Assembly: GCF_940807255.1 (NCBI RefSeq)
Contig: NZ_CALNWY010000016.1
Span: 21,518 to 85,517, forward strand
From: Mixta sp. Marseille-Q2659
Lineage (GTDB): Bacteria; Pseudomonadota; Gammaproteobacteria; Enterobacterales; Enterobacteriaceae
DNA length: 64,000 nt
Direction: 5' to 3'
The notes beneath the pieces were generated by a model, which saw only the letters and a list, made by a program, of their open reading frames with translations, did no database searches and was not told where the DNA came from. Within the stretch, counting starts at the first letter, position 1. Every line of letters starts with the position of its first letter. Made by a program: the position numbers and the translations under genes. Shown piece after piece: positions 9,504 through 17,866 of the stretch.

Positions 9504-9608
9504 TATCAGACAACTTTACGCGACCGGTTTAGCGAAAAATTCCCTTCCAGCCCAGTAATCATCTGACGTTTCTTAGATTTAAGTATCCCACATTGCAAAA
9601 ATGGTTTT

Positions 9609-9624
9609 TGTGATGGCATTCAAC
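9609..9624. promoter_or_regulatory. Weaker candidate CRP site upstream of exuT
   Basis: TGTGA-N6-TCAAC: the left half is perfect and the right half matches 3 of 5. It lies just upstream of the candidate ExuR operator on the exuT side. Confidence 0.4.
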
Positions 9625-9628
9625 TTTT

Positions 9629-9646
9629 AAATCGGTATGACAAGTT
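9629..9646. promoter_or_regulatory. Candidate ExuR/UxuR operator upstream of exuT
   Basis: AAATCGGTATGACAAGTT matches the ExuR/UxuR consensus AAATTGGTATACCAATTT at 14 of 18 positions. The position between uxaC and exuT fits repression of both divergent units. Confidence 0.7.
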
Positions 9647-9819
9647 ATCGTCAACCCGTCAGTTTTAATGAAAAGAAATCGCTTTAAAAGGTAAAGAATG
9701 GAAAAGAGCAAAAGCAGGGATTTGCTCAACAACGCTTTCTGTCCGCAGTGGTCAGCGGGAAGACCCGCATCAGATAACAACAGCGGCACCGCCGCAAACC
9801 GAACTGGAAGAGGTATGAC

Positions 9820-11121
9820 ATGCGTAAAATAAAAGGGCTACGCTGGTATATGATCGGTCTGGTGACCATCGGTACCGTGCTGGGTTACCTGACGCGTAAC
9901 GCCATTGCCGTAGCTGCGCCTACGCTCGAAGAACAGCTTCATATCACCACCCAACAGTACTCCTACATTGTGGCGGCTTACTCCGCCTGTTACACCATCA
10001 TGCAACCGGTCGCCGGCTATATTCTGGATATTCTCGGCACCAAAATCGGTTATGCGGTGTTTGCCATTATGTGGGCAATCTTTTGCGCCGCGACCGCGCT
10101 GGCAGGCAGCTGGGGAGGTCTGGCTATCGCACGCGGCGCCGTCGGTGCGGCTGAGGCGGCAATGATTCCGGCAGGCCTGAAGGCGAGCAGCGAATGGTTC
10201 CCTGCCAAAGAGCGTTCTATCGCGGTGGGCTATTTTAATGTGGGTTCTTCTATCGGCGCGATGGTGGCGCCGCCGCTGGTGGTCTGGGCGATTGTCGCTC
10301 ACAGCTGGCAAATGGCCTTTATCATTACCGGTGCGCTGAGCCTGACCTGGGCGCTCTGCTGGCTGATCTTCTATAAACATCCAAAACAGCAGAAAAAGCT
10401 GAGCGATGAAGAACGTGACTACATTCTTTCTGGTCAGGAAGCGCACCATCAAGTCAATAACAGCAAAAAAATGAGCGCCGGTCAGATCCTGCGTAACCGC
10501 CAGTTCTGGGGCATCGCGCTGCCGCGCTTTCTGGCGGAACCGGCCTGGGGCACGTTTAACGCCGATCCGCTGTTTATGTTCAAAGTTTACGGTTTTAACC
10601 TGAAAGAGATCGCCATGTTCGCCTGGATGCCGATGCTGTTCGCCGATCTCGGCTGCATTCTTGGCGGATACCTGCCTCCGCTGTTTCAACGCTGGTTCGG
10701 CGTCAACCTGATTGTTTCGCGCAAACTGGTGGTGACCATGGGCGCGGTGCTGATGATCGCACCGGGCACTATCGGCCTGTTTACCAGTCCGTATGTGGCG
10801 ATTGGCCTGCTGTGTGTCGGCGGCTTTGCTCATCAGGCGCTTTCCGGCGCGCTGATTACGCTCTCTTCCGACGTTTTTGGCCGTAACGAAGTAGCGACGG
10901 CGAACGGCCTGACCGGCATGGCAGCCTGGACCGCCAGTACCATGTTCGCGCTGGTCGTCGGCGCGCTGGCTGATACGCTGGGCTTCAGCCCGCTGTTTGC
11001 CGCGCTGGCCGTGTTTGATCTGTTAGGCGCCGTGGTTATCTGGACCGTACTGAAGAACAAACCGGTTTCCGAACTGGAACAGGAACAGGCAACACCGGTC
11101 GGCGAGCCGGTTCGTAACTAA
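9820..11121 (+). CDS. exuT: ExuT, hexuronate/H+ symporter
   Basis: 433-residue major facilitator superfamily transporter with 12 predicted membrane segments, close to E. coli ExuT (starts MRKIKGLRWYMIGLVTIG). The region GAAEAAMIPAGLKASSEWFP matches the conserved cytoplasmic loop of anion:cation symporters. It imports galacturonate and glucuronate for UxaC. An AAGAGG-type site precedes the ATG. A strong hairpin follows, then exuR. Confidence 0.97.
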   Translation: MRKIKGLRWYMIGLVTIGTVLGYLTRNAIAVAAPTLEEQLHITTQQYSYIVAAYSACYTIMQPVAGYILDILGTKIGYAVFAIMWAIFCAATALAGSWGGLAIARGAVGAAEAAMIPAGLKASSEWFPAKERSIAVGYFNVGSSIGAMVAPPLVVWAIVAHSWQMAFIITGALSLTWALCWLIFYKHPKQQKKLSDEERDYILSGQEAHHQVNNSKKMSAGQILRNRQFWGIALPRFLAEPAWGTFNADPLFMFKVYGFNLKEIAMFAWMPMLFADLGCILGGYLPPLFQRWFGVNLIVSRKLVVTMGAVLMIAPGTIGLFTSPYVAIGLLCVGGFAHQALSGALITLSSDVFGRNEVATANGLTGMAAWTASTMFALVVGALADTLGFSPLFAALAVFDLLGAVVIWTVLKNKPVSELEQEQATPVGEPVRN

Positions 11122-11127
11122 CCCCCT

Positions 11128-11157
11128 GCAGACGTGCGTCCCGTGACGCACGTCTGC
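11128..11157 (+). terminator. Hairpin between exuT and exuR
   Basis: A perfect 13-bp stem: GCAGACGTGCGTC at 11128-11140 pairs with GACGCACGTCTGC at 11145-11157 around CCGT. The following GCGTTTCC is only a weak T tract, so read-through into exuR is possible. Confidence 0.6.
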
Positions 11158-11212
11158 GCGTTTCCTCGCAATTCCTCTCCGCTGTTCATTTCAGACATTG
11201 GCCTGCACGCCG

Positions 11213-11233
11213 GTAAGTGGTATAACAACTTAC
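11213..11233. promoter_or_regulatory. Candidate ExuR operator in front of exuR (autoregulation)
   Basis: GTAAGT at 11213-11218 and ACTTAC at 11228-11233 form a dyad around GGTATAACA. The inner 18 bases (11214-11231) match the ExuR/UxuR consensus at 14 of 18 positions. It lies about 27 nt upstream of the exuR start. Confidence 0.65.
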
Positions 11234-11259
11234 AGCACTCACCTGTTATGGATAGATAT

Positions 11260-12030
11260 ATGGATACCAGCGAACCACGCCGACTTTATCAACAGCTGGC
11301 CACCGAGCTAAAAACCCGCATCGAAGCCGGACAATATCGGGTTGGCGATAAGCTGCCCGCCGAGCGTCTGATTGCTGAGGAGATGCAGGTTAGCCGCACC
11401 GTGGTGCGTGAAGCGATTATTATGCTGGAGGTGGAAGGCTACGTTGAAGTACGCAAAGGCTCCGGCATTCATGTGATTTCCATCCAGCAAAATCAGCGCG
11501 TCGTTACCCACAGCCAGCTGGAATTTGCTAATTTTGGCCCCTTTGAACTGCTGCAGGCGCGCCAGCTTATCGAAAGCAATGTGGCGGAGTTTGCCGCTAC
11601 GCGCGTGACGCGCCAGGATATTGTCCAGTTGATGGCGATTCAGGAAGAAGCGCGTAAAGAAGACCGCTTTCGCGATTCCGAATGGGACATGCGTTTTCAT
11701 GTGCAGATCGCGATGGCGACGCAAAACAGCGCGCTGGCGGCCATCGTGGAAAAGATGTGGCTGCATCGCACCCATAACCCGTACTGGCTGAAGCTGCATG
11801 AACATATCGACGAACGCTCTATCGGCAGTTGGTGCAACGATCACGATATGATTCTTAAAGCGCTGATGCGTAAAGATCCCGCCGCCGCCAAGCTGGCAAT
11901 GTGGCAACATCTGGAAAATACGCGTCAAATGCTGTTCGACGCCACCACCGATGATTTTGAATTTAACATTGACCGCTACATGTTCGCCGAAAATCCGGTG
12001 ATTTTGCCCGATACTTCCTCTTCACGCTAA
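11260..12030 (+). CDS. exuR: ExuR, GntR-family repressor of hexuronate genes
   Basis: About 256 residues: an N-terminal GntR winged helix (residues 1-70, with [20 protein letters not shown]) and a C-terminal FadR/FCD ligand domain containing [17 protein letters not shown]. In E. coli it represses the uxa, uxu and exu genes and is released by galacturonate derivatives. I chose the ATG at 11260 because [14 protein letters not shown] aligns with the E. coli start; ATG at 11248 adds four residues and neither has a strong ribosome site. A hairpin (12035-12059) follows but its T run is on the opposite strand. Confidence 0.95.
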   Translation: MDTSEPRRLYQQLATELKTRIEAGQYRVGDKLPAERLIAEEMQVSRTVVREAIIMLEVEGYVEVRKGSGIHVISIQQNQRVVTHSQLEFANFGPFELLQARQLIESNVAEFAATRVTRQDIVQLMAIQEEARKEDRFRDSEWDMRFHVQIAMATQNSALAAIVEKMWLHRTHNPYWLKLHEHIDERSIGSWCNDHDMILKALMRKDPAAAKLAMWQHLENTRQMLFDATTDDFEFNIDRYMFAENPVILPDTSSSR

Positions 12031-12222
12031 AAACAGACGCTTTGGACAACAAAGCGTCTAAAGTCAGAAAACTTCCTTTAGTGTCAGCCTGTGTAAAGCT
12101 CCTTTCTGCTAATGATTTTCGACGGTAAAACTCTCATGCTGAGGTAACTTTCCCTGTCTCGTACCAGTGGATTTTGTTACTGTTAGCCACCTTTTCTTAC
12201 GCTTTCACTGCGGGAAAGGATT

Positions 12223-12324
12223 ATGCGACGTTTTTTTACGTCATCCAGGCAGCAGGCGATTACCCGGCCTGCGGTAACGGCGACTACAATTAACAAAAAT
12301 CAGCCGGCCCGGCCTCGTTATTGA
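12223..12324 (+). CDS. Possible 33-residue leader or small protein upstream of yqjA
   Basis: ATG at 12223 follows GGAAAGGATT (ribosome-site-like, but very close spacing) and opens a 33-codon frame, starting MRRFFTSSRQQAITRPAV and ending RPRY, rich in Arg, Thr and Pro. It ends 36 nt before yqjA. Position and composition recall regulatory leader peptides such as those before Mg2+ transport genes, but I do not recognise the sequence. It lies in the 330-nt gap between exuR and yqjA, which holds nothing else I can name. Confidence 0.35.
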   Translation: MRRFFTSSRQQAITRPAVTATTINKNQPARPRY

Positions 12325-12360
12325 TGAGCCAGTGTTAACAATGAAGTTCAGGAACAATGA

Positions 12361-13038
12361 ATGGATATTTTAAAAGCGCTGTTACAAGCACTGTGGCAAC
12401 AAGATTTTGAAACCCTCTCCGATCCGACGCTGGTTTGGGCCATTTATGGCGTACTTTTTATGATCCTGTTTCTGGAGAATGGCCTGCTTCCTGCCGCCTT
12501 TCTCCCCGGCGATAGCCTGCTGATTCTGGTCGGCGTGCTGATCGCCAAAGGCACCATGAATTTCCCGCTTACGCTGTTTGTCCTTACAACCGCAGCCAGT
12601 CTCGGCTGCTGGGTCAGCTATATTCAGGGGCGATGGCTGGGCAATACGCCCACGGTACAAAAGTGGCTGGCCCATTTGCCTGCGCAATATCATCAACGCG
12701 CGCATCAGATGTTCCATCGCCACGGCCTTTCCGCGCTGCTCATCGGCCGCTTTATCGCCTTTGTCCGCACGCTGCTGCCAACCATTGCCGGGCTGTCCGG
12801 CCTGAGCAACGCCCGTTTTCAATTCTTTAACTGGATGAGCGGCTTCCTGTGGGTGCTGATTCTGACGGTGATGGGCTTTGCGCTGGGCAAAACGCCCATT
12901 TTCCGCCGTTATGAAGATGAACTGATGTTCTGCCTGATGCTGTTGCCGCTGGTATTGCTGGTATTTGGCCTGGTGGGATCGCTGGTGGTGCTGTGGCGCA
13001 AACGGAACGGCAACGCCAATGAAAAAGGTCAGCCATGA
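12361..13038 (+). CDS. yqjA: YqjA, DedA-family inner-membrane protein
   Basis: 225 residues of the DedA/SNARE-associated family with the conserved [18 protein letters not shown] segment near residues 37-54 and [19 protein letters not shown] near 129-147, including the essential acidic and Arg positions. In E. coli it supports pH and osmotic homeostasis and cell division together with YghB, probably as a proton-dependent transporter or lipid scramblase. It overlaps mzrA by 4 bp (ATGA), the same pair as in E. coli, where it is CpxR-controlled. Confidence 0.95.
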   Translation: MDILKALLQALWQQDFETLSDPTLVWAIYGVLFMILFLENGLLPAAFLPGDSLLILVGVLIAKGTMNFPLTLFVLTTAASLGCWVSYIQGRWLGNTPTVQKWLAHLPAQYHQRAHQMFHRHGLSALLIGRFIAFVRTLLPTIAGLSGLSNARFQFFNWMSGFLWVLILTVMGFALGKTPIFRRYEDELMFCLMLLPLVLLVFGLVGSLVVLWRKRNGNANEKGQP

Positions 13039-13415
13039 TGCGCTGGTTACAGCCGCTACTACGCCAGCCGCTGCGCTGGCTATTGGCTGGTTTGCTGGCG
13101 ATCATCGCCTTTGCCCTGCTGCCTGCCCTGTTTCGCCATGAAAACGCGCTGCAGATCCGTGCCGCTCATCAGGGCGTAACGCTGCCGGATGGGTTTTATG
13201 TCTGGCAGCGGCTTAATGCGCAGGGAATCCAGGTAAAAAGCATTACGCCCGCCCAGGATTCGCTGATATTGCGTTTTGAGTCTGAGGAGCAGAGCCTGGC
13301 GGCCCAGCGTGCGCTGCTTAAGATCCTGCCGCACGGCTTTGATATTGCCCAACTGGATAACAGCGGCGGCGGCTGGTTAAATAAAATCTCGCTGCGTCAG
13401 CAATCTGTCGGTTAA
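13035..13415 (+). CDS. mzrA: MzrA, modulator of EnvZ/OmpR
   Basis: 126 residues with one N-terminal membrane segment (about residues 13-33) and a periplasmic domain, colinear with E. coli MzrA. It is an inner-membrane connector that binds EnvZ and links the Cpx envelope stress response to EnvZ/OmpR. Its ATG overlaps the stop of yqjA, so translation is coupled. Confidence 0.9.
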   Translation: MMRWLQPLLRQPLRWLLAGLLAIIAFALLPALFRHENALQIRAAHQGVTLPDGFYVWQRLNAQGIQVKSITPAQDSLILRFESEEQSLAAQRALLKILPHGFDIAQLDNSGGGWLNKISLRQQSVG

Positions 13416-13601
13416 TCCTGCGGCGCGTCGCGTCGCTTCTTCTTCAGAACATTCTTTCTTCACCAACACTTTTGAGCTTTCGGCAAAGAGTGTCTATTCT
13501 TACAAAAGGTTATGAGTCGGCATGGCTGCCATTTTTATAACCGCTGCATCTTTACCGTTCACAGGGAACGGCTGAATTTAACAATGGAAGGTCATGATCG
13601 A

Positions 13602-13973
13602 ATGAAATTTCGTACCTCGCTTTTTCTGGCTCTGTGTTCCCTTTCCGGCTTTTCACAGGCTGCAGGCGTACTCTGTTTGCAAAAGGAAAAAAACATTGAG
13701 CATGAAATTGCCGTTGCCAAACAACATGACAATCAACGGCGAGTGAACGGACTGGAACGCGCGCTGACTGAGGTTCGCGCCAGCTGCACGGACGAAAAGC
13801 TCAAAGCGGCTCATCAGGAAAACATTGATGCTAAAAAGCGTGAAGTGTCGGAGCGCGAGCAGGATTTAAAAGATGCCCAGGAAGATGGCGATAAGGAAAA
13901 AATCGCTAAACGCCAACGCAAATTACAGGAAGAGCGCGAAGAACTGAAAGCCCTTCAGGCCGCTCCCTGGTAA
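13602..13973 (+). CDS. yqjC: YqjC, exported DUF1090 protein
   Basis: About 123 residues with an N-terminal signal peptide ending near GFSQAAG. The remainder is a highly charged, heptad-like helical region (EREQDLKDAQEDGDKEKIAK) typical of DUF1090. The function is not known; it is periplasmic by its signal peptide. I chose the ATG at 13602 (MKFRTSLFL), which gives a clean signal peptide and aligns with E. coli YqjC; an upstream ATG in frame would add about 30 residues before it. It heads the yqjC-D-E-K group. Confidence 0.88.
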   Translation: MKFRTSLFLALCSLSGFSQAAGVLCLQKEKNIEHEIAVAKQHDNQRRVNGLERALTEVRASCTDEKLKAAHQENIDAKKREVSEREQDLKDAQEDGDKEKIAKRQRKLQEEREELKALQAAPW

Positions 13974-14015
13974 CCCATTTACAGCGTACATTGCCTGAGA
14001 ATAAAGGAGTGTTTC

Positions 14016-14321
14016 ATGTCAAAAGATACTACGTCAGAACACCTGCGCGCCGAGCTGAAAAACCTGGCGGATACGCTGGAAGAAGTGCTGAGCCATTCTA
14101 CCGATAAATCTAAATCAGAAATGGACAAGCTGCGCAGCAAAGCGCGCGCCGCGCTGGATGAATCTCGTCTGCGCCTTGGCGAAACCGGCGAACGTTTGTC
14201 GGAAACCACCCGCGAAGCGGTTGGCCGCGCCGATGATTACGTGCGTGAAAATCCGTGGCACGGCGTGGGTATCGGCGCCGTTGTCGGGCTGGCGATCGGC
14301 ATGCTGATTTCGCGTCGTTAA
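14016..14321 (+). CDS. yqjD: YqjD, ElaB/YqjD-family ribosome-binding membrane protein
   Basis: 101 residues of the DUF883 family: a charged coiled-coil N-terminal part and a C-terminal membrane anchor (WHGVGIGAVVGLAIGMLI). In E. coli, YqjD is a tail-anchored stationary-phase protein that binds ribosomes and inhibits growth when overproduced. It has an AAAGGAG ribosome site and is followed 2 nt later by yqjE. Confidence 0.92.
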   Translation: MSKDTTSEHLRAELKNLADTLEEVLSHSTDKSKSEMDKLRSKARAALDESRLRLGETGERLSETTREAVGRADDYVRENPWHGVGIGAVVGLAIGMLISRR

Positions 14322-14323
14322 TT

Positions 14324-14722
14324 ATGGCCGATTCTCAGCAGAGCCACGGCCCAGGCAAAGGGGTCATAAACATCGGACAGCGTCTCGTCACTACGCTGGT
14401 TGGCATGGTAGAAACCCGTGTGCGCCTGGCAGTGGTCGAGCTGGAAGAGGAAAAGGCCAATCTGATACAGATGCTGTTGATGACTGGCCTGACCATGCTG
14501 TTCACCGCATTCGGACTGATGAGCCTGATGGTGCTGATTATCTGGGCAGTGGACGCGCAGTATCGGCTTATGGCTATCGCGATTACCACCGGCGTGCTGT
14601 TTTTGCTGGCACTGTTTTTTGGCCTGTGGACGCTGCGTAAATCGCGTAAATCGACGCTGCTTCACCACACGCGCAAAGAACTCGCCTCGGATCGCCAGAT
14701 GCTGGAGGATCGCCATCCATGA
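14324..14722 (+). CDS. yqjE: YqjE, phage holin superfamily III-like membrane protein
   Basis: About 132 residues with two hydrophobic helices near residues 50-75 and 80-104 (LLMTGLTMLFTAFGLMSLMV and MAIAITTGVLFLLALFFGLW). It belongs to the YqjE (DUF1469) family of inner-membrane proteins of unknown function. The ATG at 14324, 2 nt behind yqjD, is chosen over longer starts that would overlap yqjD. It overlaps yqjK by 4 bp. Confidence 0.92.
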   Translation: MADSQQSHGPGKGVINIGQRLVTTLVGMVETRVRLAVVELEEEKANLIQMLLMTGLTMLFTAFGLMSLMVLIIWAVDAQYRLMAIAITTGVLFLLALFFGLWTLRKSRKSTLLHHTRKELASDRQMLEDRHP

Positions 14723-15006
14723 ACCGTGCTGACCGTGAACAACGCAAAGCGGATTTACTGATCGCCATTCACCAGCAGCGCCTCGATCTGAGTGCGGCGC
14801 GGCGTGAATGGCTGCTGGAAACCGCCCGTTACGATCGCGGTTGGATGACGTTGCTCAGCCTGCGTAGCTATCTGGCGATTGGTAGCAGCGCGCTGGCTAT
14901 CTGGTCAGTGCGCAATCCCAATTTCTTTATGCGTTGGGCGAAGCGCGGCTTTGGCGCCTGGAGTACCTGGCGGCTGATAAAAGCGAATCTACCGCGTAAG
15001 CAGTAA
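14719..15006 (+). CDS. yqjK: YqjK-like membrane-associated protein
   Basis: 95 residues. A basic N-terminal part (MNRADREQRKADLLIAIHQQ) is followed by one hydrophobic stretch (LAIGSSALAIWSV) and a basic tail. It matches the YqjK family by composition and by its fixed position behind yqjE. The function is unknown. The start overlaps the yqjE stop (ATGA), and a terminator hairpin follows 10 nt after its stop, marking the end of the yqjCDEK unit. Confidence 0.88.
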   Translation: MNRADREQRKADLLIAIHQQRLDLSAARREWLLETARYDRGWMTLLSLRSYLAIGSSALAIWSVRNPNFFMRWAKRGFGAWSTWRLIKANLPRKQ

Positions 15007-15015
15007 AACATGCCC

Positions 15016-15058
15016 GATGGCCTGCCTTACACCGCAGGCCATCAATTTCAATTTTATT
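15016..15058 (+). terminator. Terminator after yqjK
   Basis: GATGGCCTGC at 15016-15025 pairs perfectly with GCAGGCCATC at 15034-15043, followed by AATTTCAATTTTATT. Confidence 0.75.
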
Positions 15059-15211
15059 GAACCCCTTTAACTAATTATCTCGCTTACAAATCTTTCACGC
15101 CCCACTTATTATCCTCCTCAGTTACCGAGAGCAGCCGTTAAAGGCCTGCAATCACACTATTTAATTGCGATGGCGCATTTCGCCTGCGGAAAAACGACAC
15201 TGGGGAACACC

Positions 15212-15604
15212 ATGAAAAAATTCGAAAATATTGGCCTGCTGGTTGCACGCATTTTACTGCCGATTCTGTTTATCGTCTCCGGCTGGGGCAAAATCACCGG
15301 CTACGATGGTACCGCGCAATATATGCAAGCGATGGGTGTTCCGGCCTTTATTCTGCCGCTGGTGATCCTGCTGGAACTGGGCGGTGGCCTGGCGATTCTG
15401 TTCGGCTTCCTGACGCGCTTTACCGCGCTGTTCACCGCCGTCTTTACGTTGCTGACCGCTTTTCTGTTTCACAGCAACTTCGCTGAAGGCGTCAACTCGA
15501 TTATGTTTATGAAAAATCTCTCTATCGCTGGCGGTTTCCTGCTGTTGGGGATTTCCGGCCCAGGCGCTTACAGCATTGACCGTCTGCTCGGCAAAAACTG
15601 GTAA
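15212..15604 (+). CDS. yqjF: YqjF, DoxX-family inner-membrane protein
   Basis: About 130 residues with four membrane helices of the DoxX/YqjF family: LLVARILLPILFIVSGWGKI, then FILPLVILLELGGGLAILFG. In E. coli it is linked to redox and aromatic-compound responses and is activated by YhaJ, but its biochemical role is not known. The start is the ATG at 15212 behind CTGGGGAACACC, giving MKKFENIGLL as in E. coli; an upstream ATG at 15170 is less likely. It probably forms a unit with yqjG 70 nt downstream. Confidence 0.92.
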   Translation: MKKFENIGLLVARILLPILFIVSGWGKITGYDGTAQYMQAMGVPAFILPLVILLELGGGLAILFGFLTRFTALFTAVFTLLTAFLFHSNFAEGVNSIMFMKNLSIAGGFLLLGISGPGAYSIDRLLGKNW

Positions 15605-15674
15605 GCGATAGCTATACTTAATTATCAATGGGCGAGAATGAATCTGTTCTCGCCTCTTTCATTTTGGAGGCTTT

Positions 15675-16670
15675 ATGGGACAACTGGTTGATGGCGTCTG
15701 GCAGGACACCTGGTATGACACCAAATCGAACGGCGGCCGCTTTAAGCGCTCCGAATCAGCATTTCGCAACTGGGTTACAGCTGACGGCAGCGCTGGCCCA
15801 ACGGGGAAAGCCGGTTTTAAAGCTGAGCGCGATCGCTATCATCTTTATGTTTCGCTGGCCTGTCCCTGGGCGCATCGCACGCTGCTGATGCGTCAGCTGA
15901 AGGGACTGGAGCAGATGATTTCCGTATCGGTGGTTCATCCGCTGATGCTGGAAAATGGCTGGACCTTTGCCGATGATTTCCCGGCAGCGACCGGCGACAC
16001 GCTTTATCAGCACGATTTTCTTTATCAGCTCTATCTGCAGGCCGATCCGCACTACAGCGGGCGGGTTACCGTGCCGGTGCTGTGGGATAAGCAGCAGCAG
16101 ACCATCGTCAGCAATGAGTCCGCCGATATTATTCGTATGTTGAATTCCGCCTTTGATGCGGTGGGCGCGCGCGCCGGAGATTATTATCCCGTCGCCCTGC
16201 GCGAGAAGATTGATGAGCTGAACGGCTGGATCTATGACACTGTGAATAACGGCGTTTACAAAGCGGGTTTTGCTACCTCGCAAACCGCTTACGATGAGGC
16301 GGTCACCGCGCTGTTTCATTCGCTGGATCGTCTGGAGCAGATCCTTGGGCAGCATCGCTGGCTCACCGGCAATCAGCTTACCGAGGCGGATTTACGGCTG
16401 TGGACAACGCTGGTGCGTTTCGATCCGGTCTACGTGACGCATTTTAAATGCGATCGTCATCGTATCGGCGACTATCTCAATCTGAACGGGTTTTTACGCG
16501 ATATCTGGCAGATGCCAGGCATTGCAGAGACGGTCGATCTGAAGCATATCCGCCATCATTACTATTGCAGCCATAAAACCATTAACCCCAGCGGCGTAAT
16601 TTCTGTCGGGCCCGCTTTTGACTGGGATGAACCGCACGGTCGGGATGAACGCTTTGCCGCAGACGCGTAA
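15675..16670 (+). CDS. yqjG: YqjG, glutathionyl-hydroquinone reductase
   Basis: 331 residues of the Xi-class glutathione transferase family. The N-terminal thioredoxin-like domain has the catalytic Cys in LACPWAHRTLLMRQLKGL, and the C-terminal helical GST domain contains LTEADLRLWTTLVRFDPVYV. It reduces glutathionyl-hydroquinones to hydroquinones. The ATG follows a GGAGG site. The length is normal (E. coli 328). Confidence 0.95.
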   Translation: MGQLVDGVWQDTWYDTKSNGGRFKRSESAFRNWVTADGSAGPTGKAGFKAERDRYHLYVSLACPWAHRTLLMRQLKGLEQMISVSVVHPLMLENGWTFADDFPAATGDTLYQHDFLYQLYLQADPHYSGRVTVPVLWDKQQQTIVSNESADIIRMLNSAFDAVGARAGDYYPVALREKIDELNGWIYDTVNNGVYKAGFATSQTAYDEAVTALFHSLDRLEQILGQHRWLTGNQLTEADLRLWTTLVRFDPVYVTHFKCDRHRIGDYLNLNGFLRDIWQMPGIAETVDLKHIRHHYYCSHKTINPSGVISVGPAFDWDEPHGRDERFAADA

Positions 16671-16724
16671 CCCGTAAGGCGCGAACAGTCAGACAGCTCG
16701 CAAATAAGCGCAGACTAAAGCGGA

Positions 16725-16762
16725 AACGCCCCATGTCATTAATGACATGGGGCGTTGTTTTA
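16725..16762. terminator. Long perfect palindrome, bidirectional terminator between yqjG and yhaJ
   Basis: Bases 16725-16740 and 16741-16756 are exact reverse complements (16 bp each, no spacer), followed by GTTTTATA. The convergent genes yqjG and yhaJ lie either side, so it probably ends both. Confidence 0.85.
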
Positions 16763-16832
16763 TATGACTTTCCGCGCTATCCACACGCTTTCAGACTATC
16801 GCACTGGCGTTGTCCCTGCTCGAAAAGAGAGG

Positions 16833-17732
16833 CTATCCTTTTTTTGCCAGCAGACGCGGGATTTCACGCAGGCACCAGGCTTTGGCTTCGCCCATGCTGT
16901 CGCGGCGCCAGGCCATAATAATATCGATTTCCTGCGTGGTTTCCGGGCTCACCACGCGCAGGCGGCCTTCGGCAATATCTTTTTCTACCAGCGGATAAGG
17001 CATACTCGCCACGCCCAGTCCCGCCAGCAGCGCACGGCGCTTGTCATCCATACTGCTGAGCGTCAGGCGCTGCTGTTTATCCAGCAGCTGCACCGTCAAC
17101 ACCGGCCTTTCGCGTGCGGTATCCGCCACCGCAATGCCACGATATTTTACCCGCGTGGCCTCGGAAAGCGGCTCCGGCTCCTGATGAATGGGATGATCCG
17201 GGCTGGCGACAATGACGCTCATGATGCTGTACAACTTGCGGGTATTAATTTCCGTGGAGGCGCGAAAATGGAGATCCGGCGCTACCACAATATCCGCTCT
17301 GCCCTGCTCCAGCCGTTCCCAAGCGCCCGCCAGCACTTCCGTTACCAGGGCAATCTGGGTATTGGCTTTCTCCGCCAGCTTCTCCACCAACGGAAATAGC
17401 GTTTCGGTCGGCACCAGCGCCTCGGTAACGATCGTCAGATGCGTTTCCCAGCCGCGCGCCAGCGCTTCCGCGTCAGTGGTCAGCTTATCGGCGGCTTCCA
17501 ACAGCACGCGGCCGCGTTCCAGCAGCATACGTCCGACGTTAGTAAATTTAGTGCGATGGCCGGAACGATCAAACAGCACCACATCCAGCTCCTCCTCCAG
17601 CTTCTGCATGGTATAGCTGAGAGCGGAGGGCACGCGGCCCAGTTCACCGGCGGCGGCCGCAAAACTGCCGCGCCGATCGATGGCATCCATCACGCGTAAT
17701 GCTTCCAAAGTCAGGGCCCGATCTTTTCCCAT
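16833..17732 (-). CDS. yhaJ: YhaJ, LysR-family transcription regulator
   Basis: 299 residues: an N-terminal LysR winged helix (residues 1-65, with TLEALRVMDAIDRRGSFAAA) and a C-terminal substrate-binding fold. E. coli YhaJ activates yqjF and other genes in response to aromatic compounds and quinone-like stress. Its divergent neighbour is yhaK, as in E. coli; yhaH, which lies between yqjG and yhaJ there, is absent here. Confidence 0.93.
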   Translation of the reverse strand: MGKDRALTLEALRVMDAIDRRGSFAAAAGELGRVPSALSYTMQKLEEELDVVLFDRSGHRTKFTNVGRMLLERGRVLLEAADKLTTDAEALARGWETHLTIVTEALVPTETLFPLVEKLAEKANTQIALVTEVLAGAWERLEQGRADIVVAPDLHFRASTEINTRKLYSIMSVIVASPDHPIHQEPEPLSEATRVKYRGIAVADTARERPVLTVQLLDKQQRLTLSSMDDKRRALLAGLGVASMPYPLVEKDIAEGRLRVVSPETTQEIDIIMAWRRDSMGEAKAWCLREIPRLLAKKG

Positions 17733-17866
17733 AGCGAGTCTCTGTCAGTAATTTTGAATATGCCTGGCAGATTAACTGGCTAACAATCCGCTGTCCAGAT
17801 ATTTACCATGGAAAGTGACTGGCGCTCGTGCTGCATAAAAAGGCGCTGACAGGAGGTAATCTAATT

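Larger units (their letters stand above)
9398..9819. promoter_or_regulatory. uxaC-exuT divergent control region
   Basis: A 422-nt non-coding region between the divergent uxaCBA and exuT-exuR units. It contains two CRP-like sites (9488-9503 and 9609-9624) and one good ExuR/UxuR-type operator (9629-9646). A weaker half-site, TACCAATTG, lies at 9458-9466 close to uxaC. I see no small gene here. Confidence 0.75.

Noticed and set aside
12035..12059. exuR terminator
   Set aside because: The 9-bp hairpin is perfect, but the T run lies on the opposite strand, where there is nothing to terminate; I left its role open.
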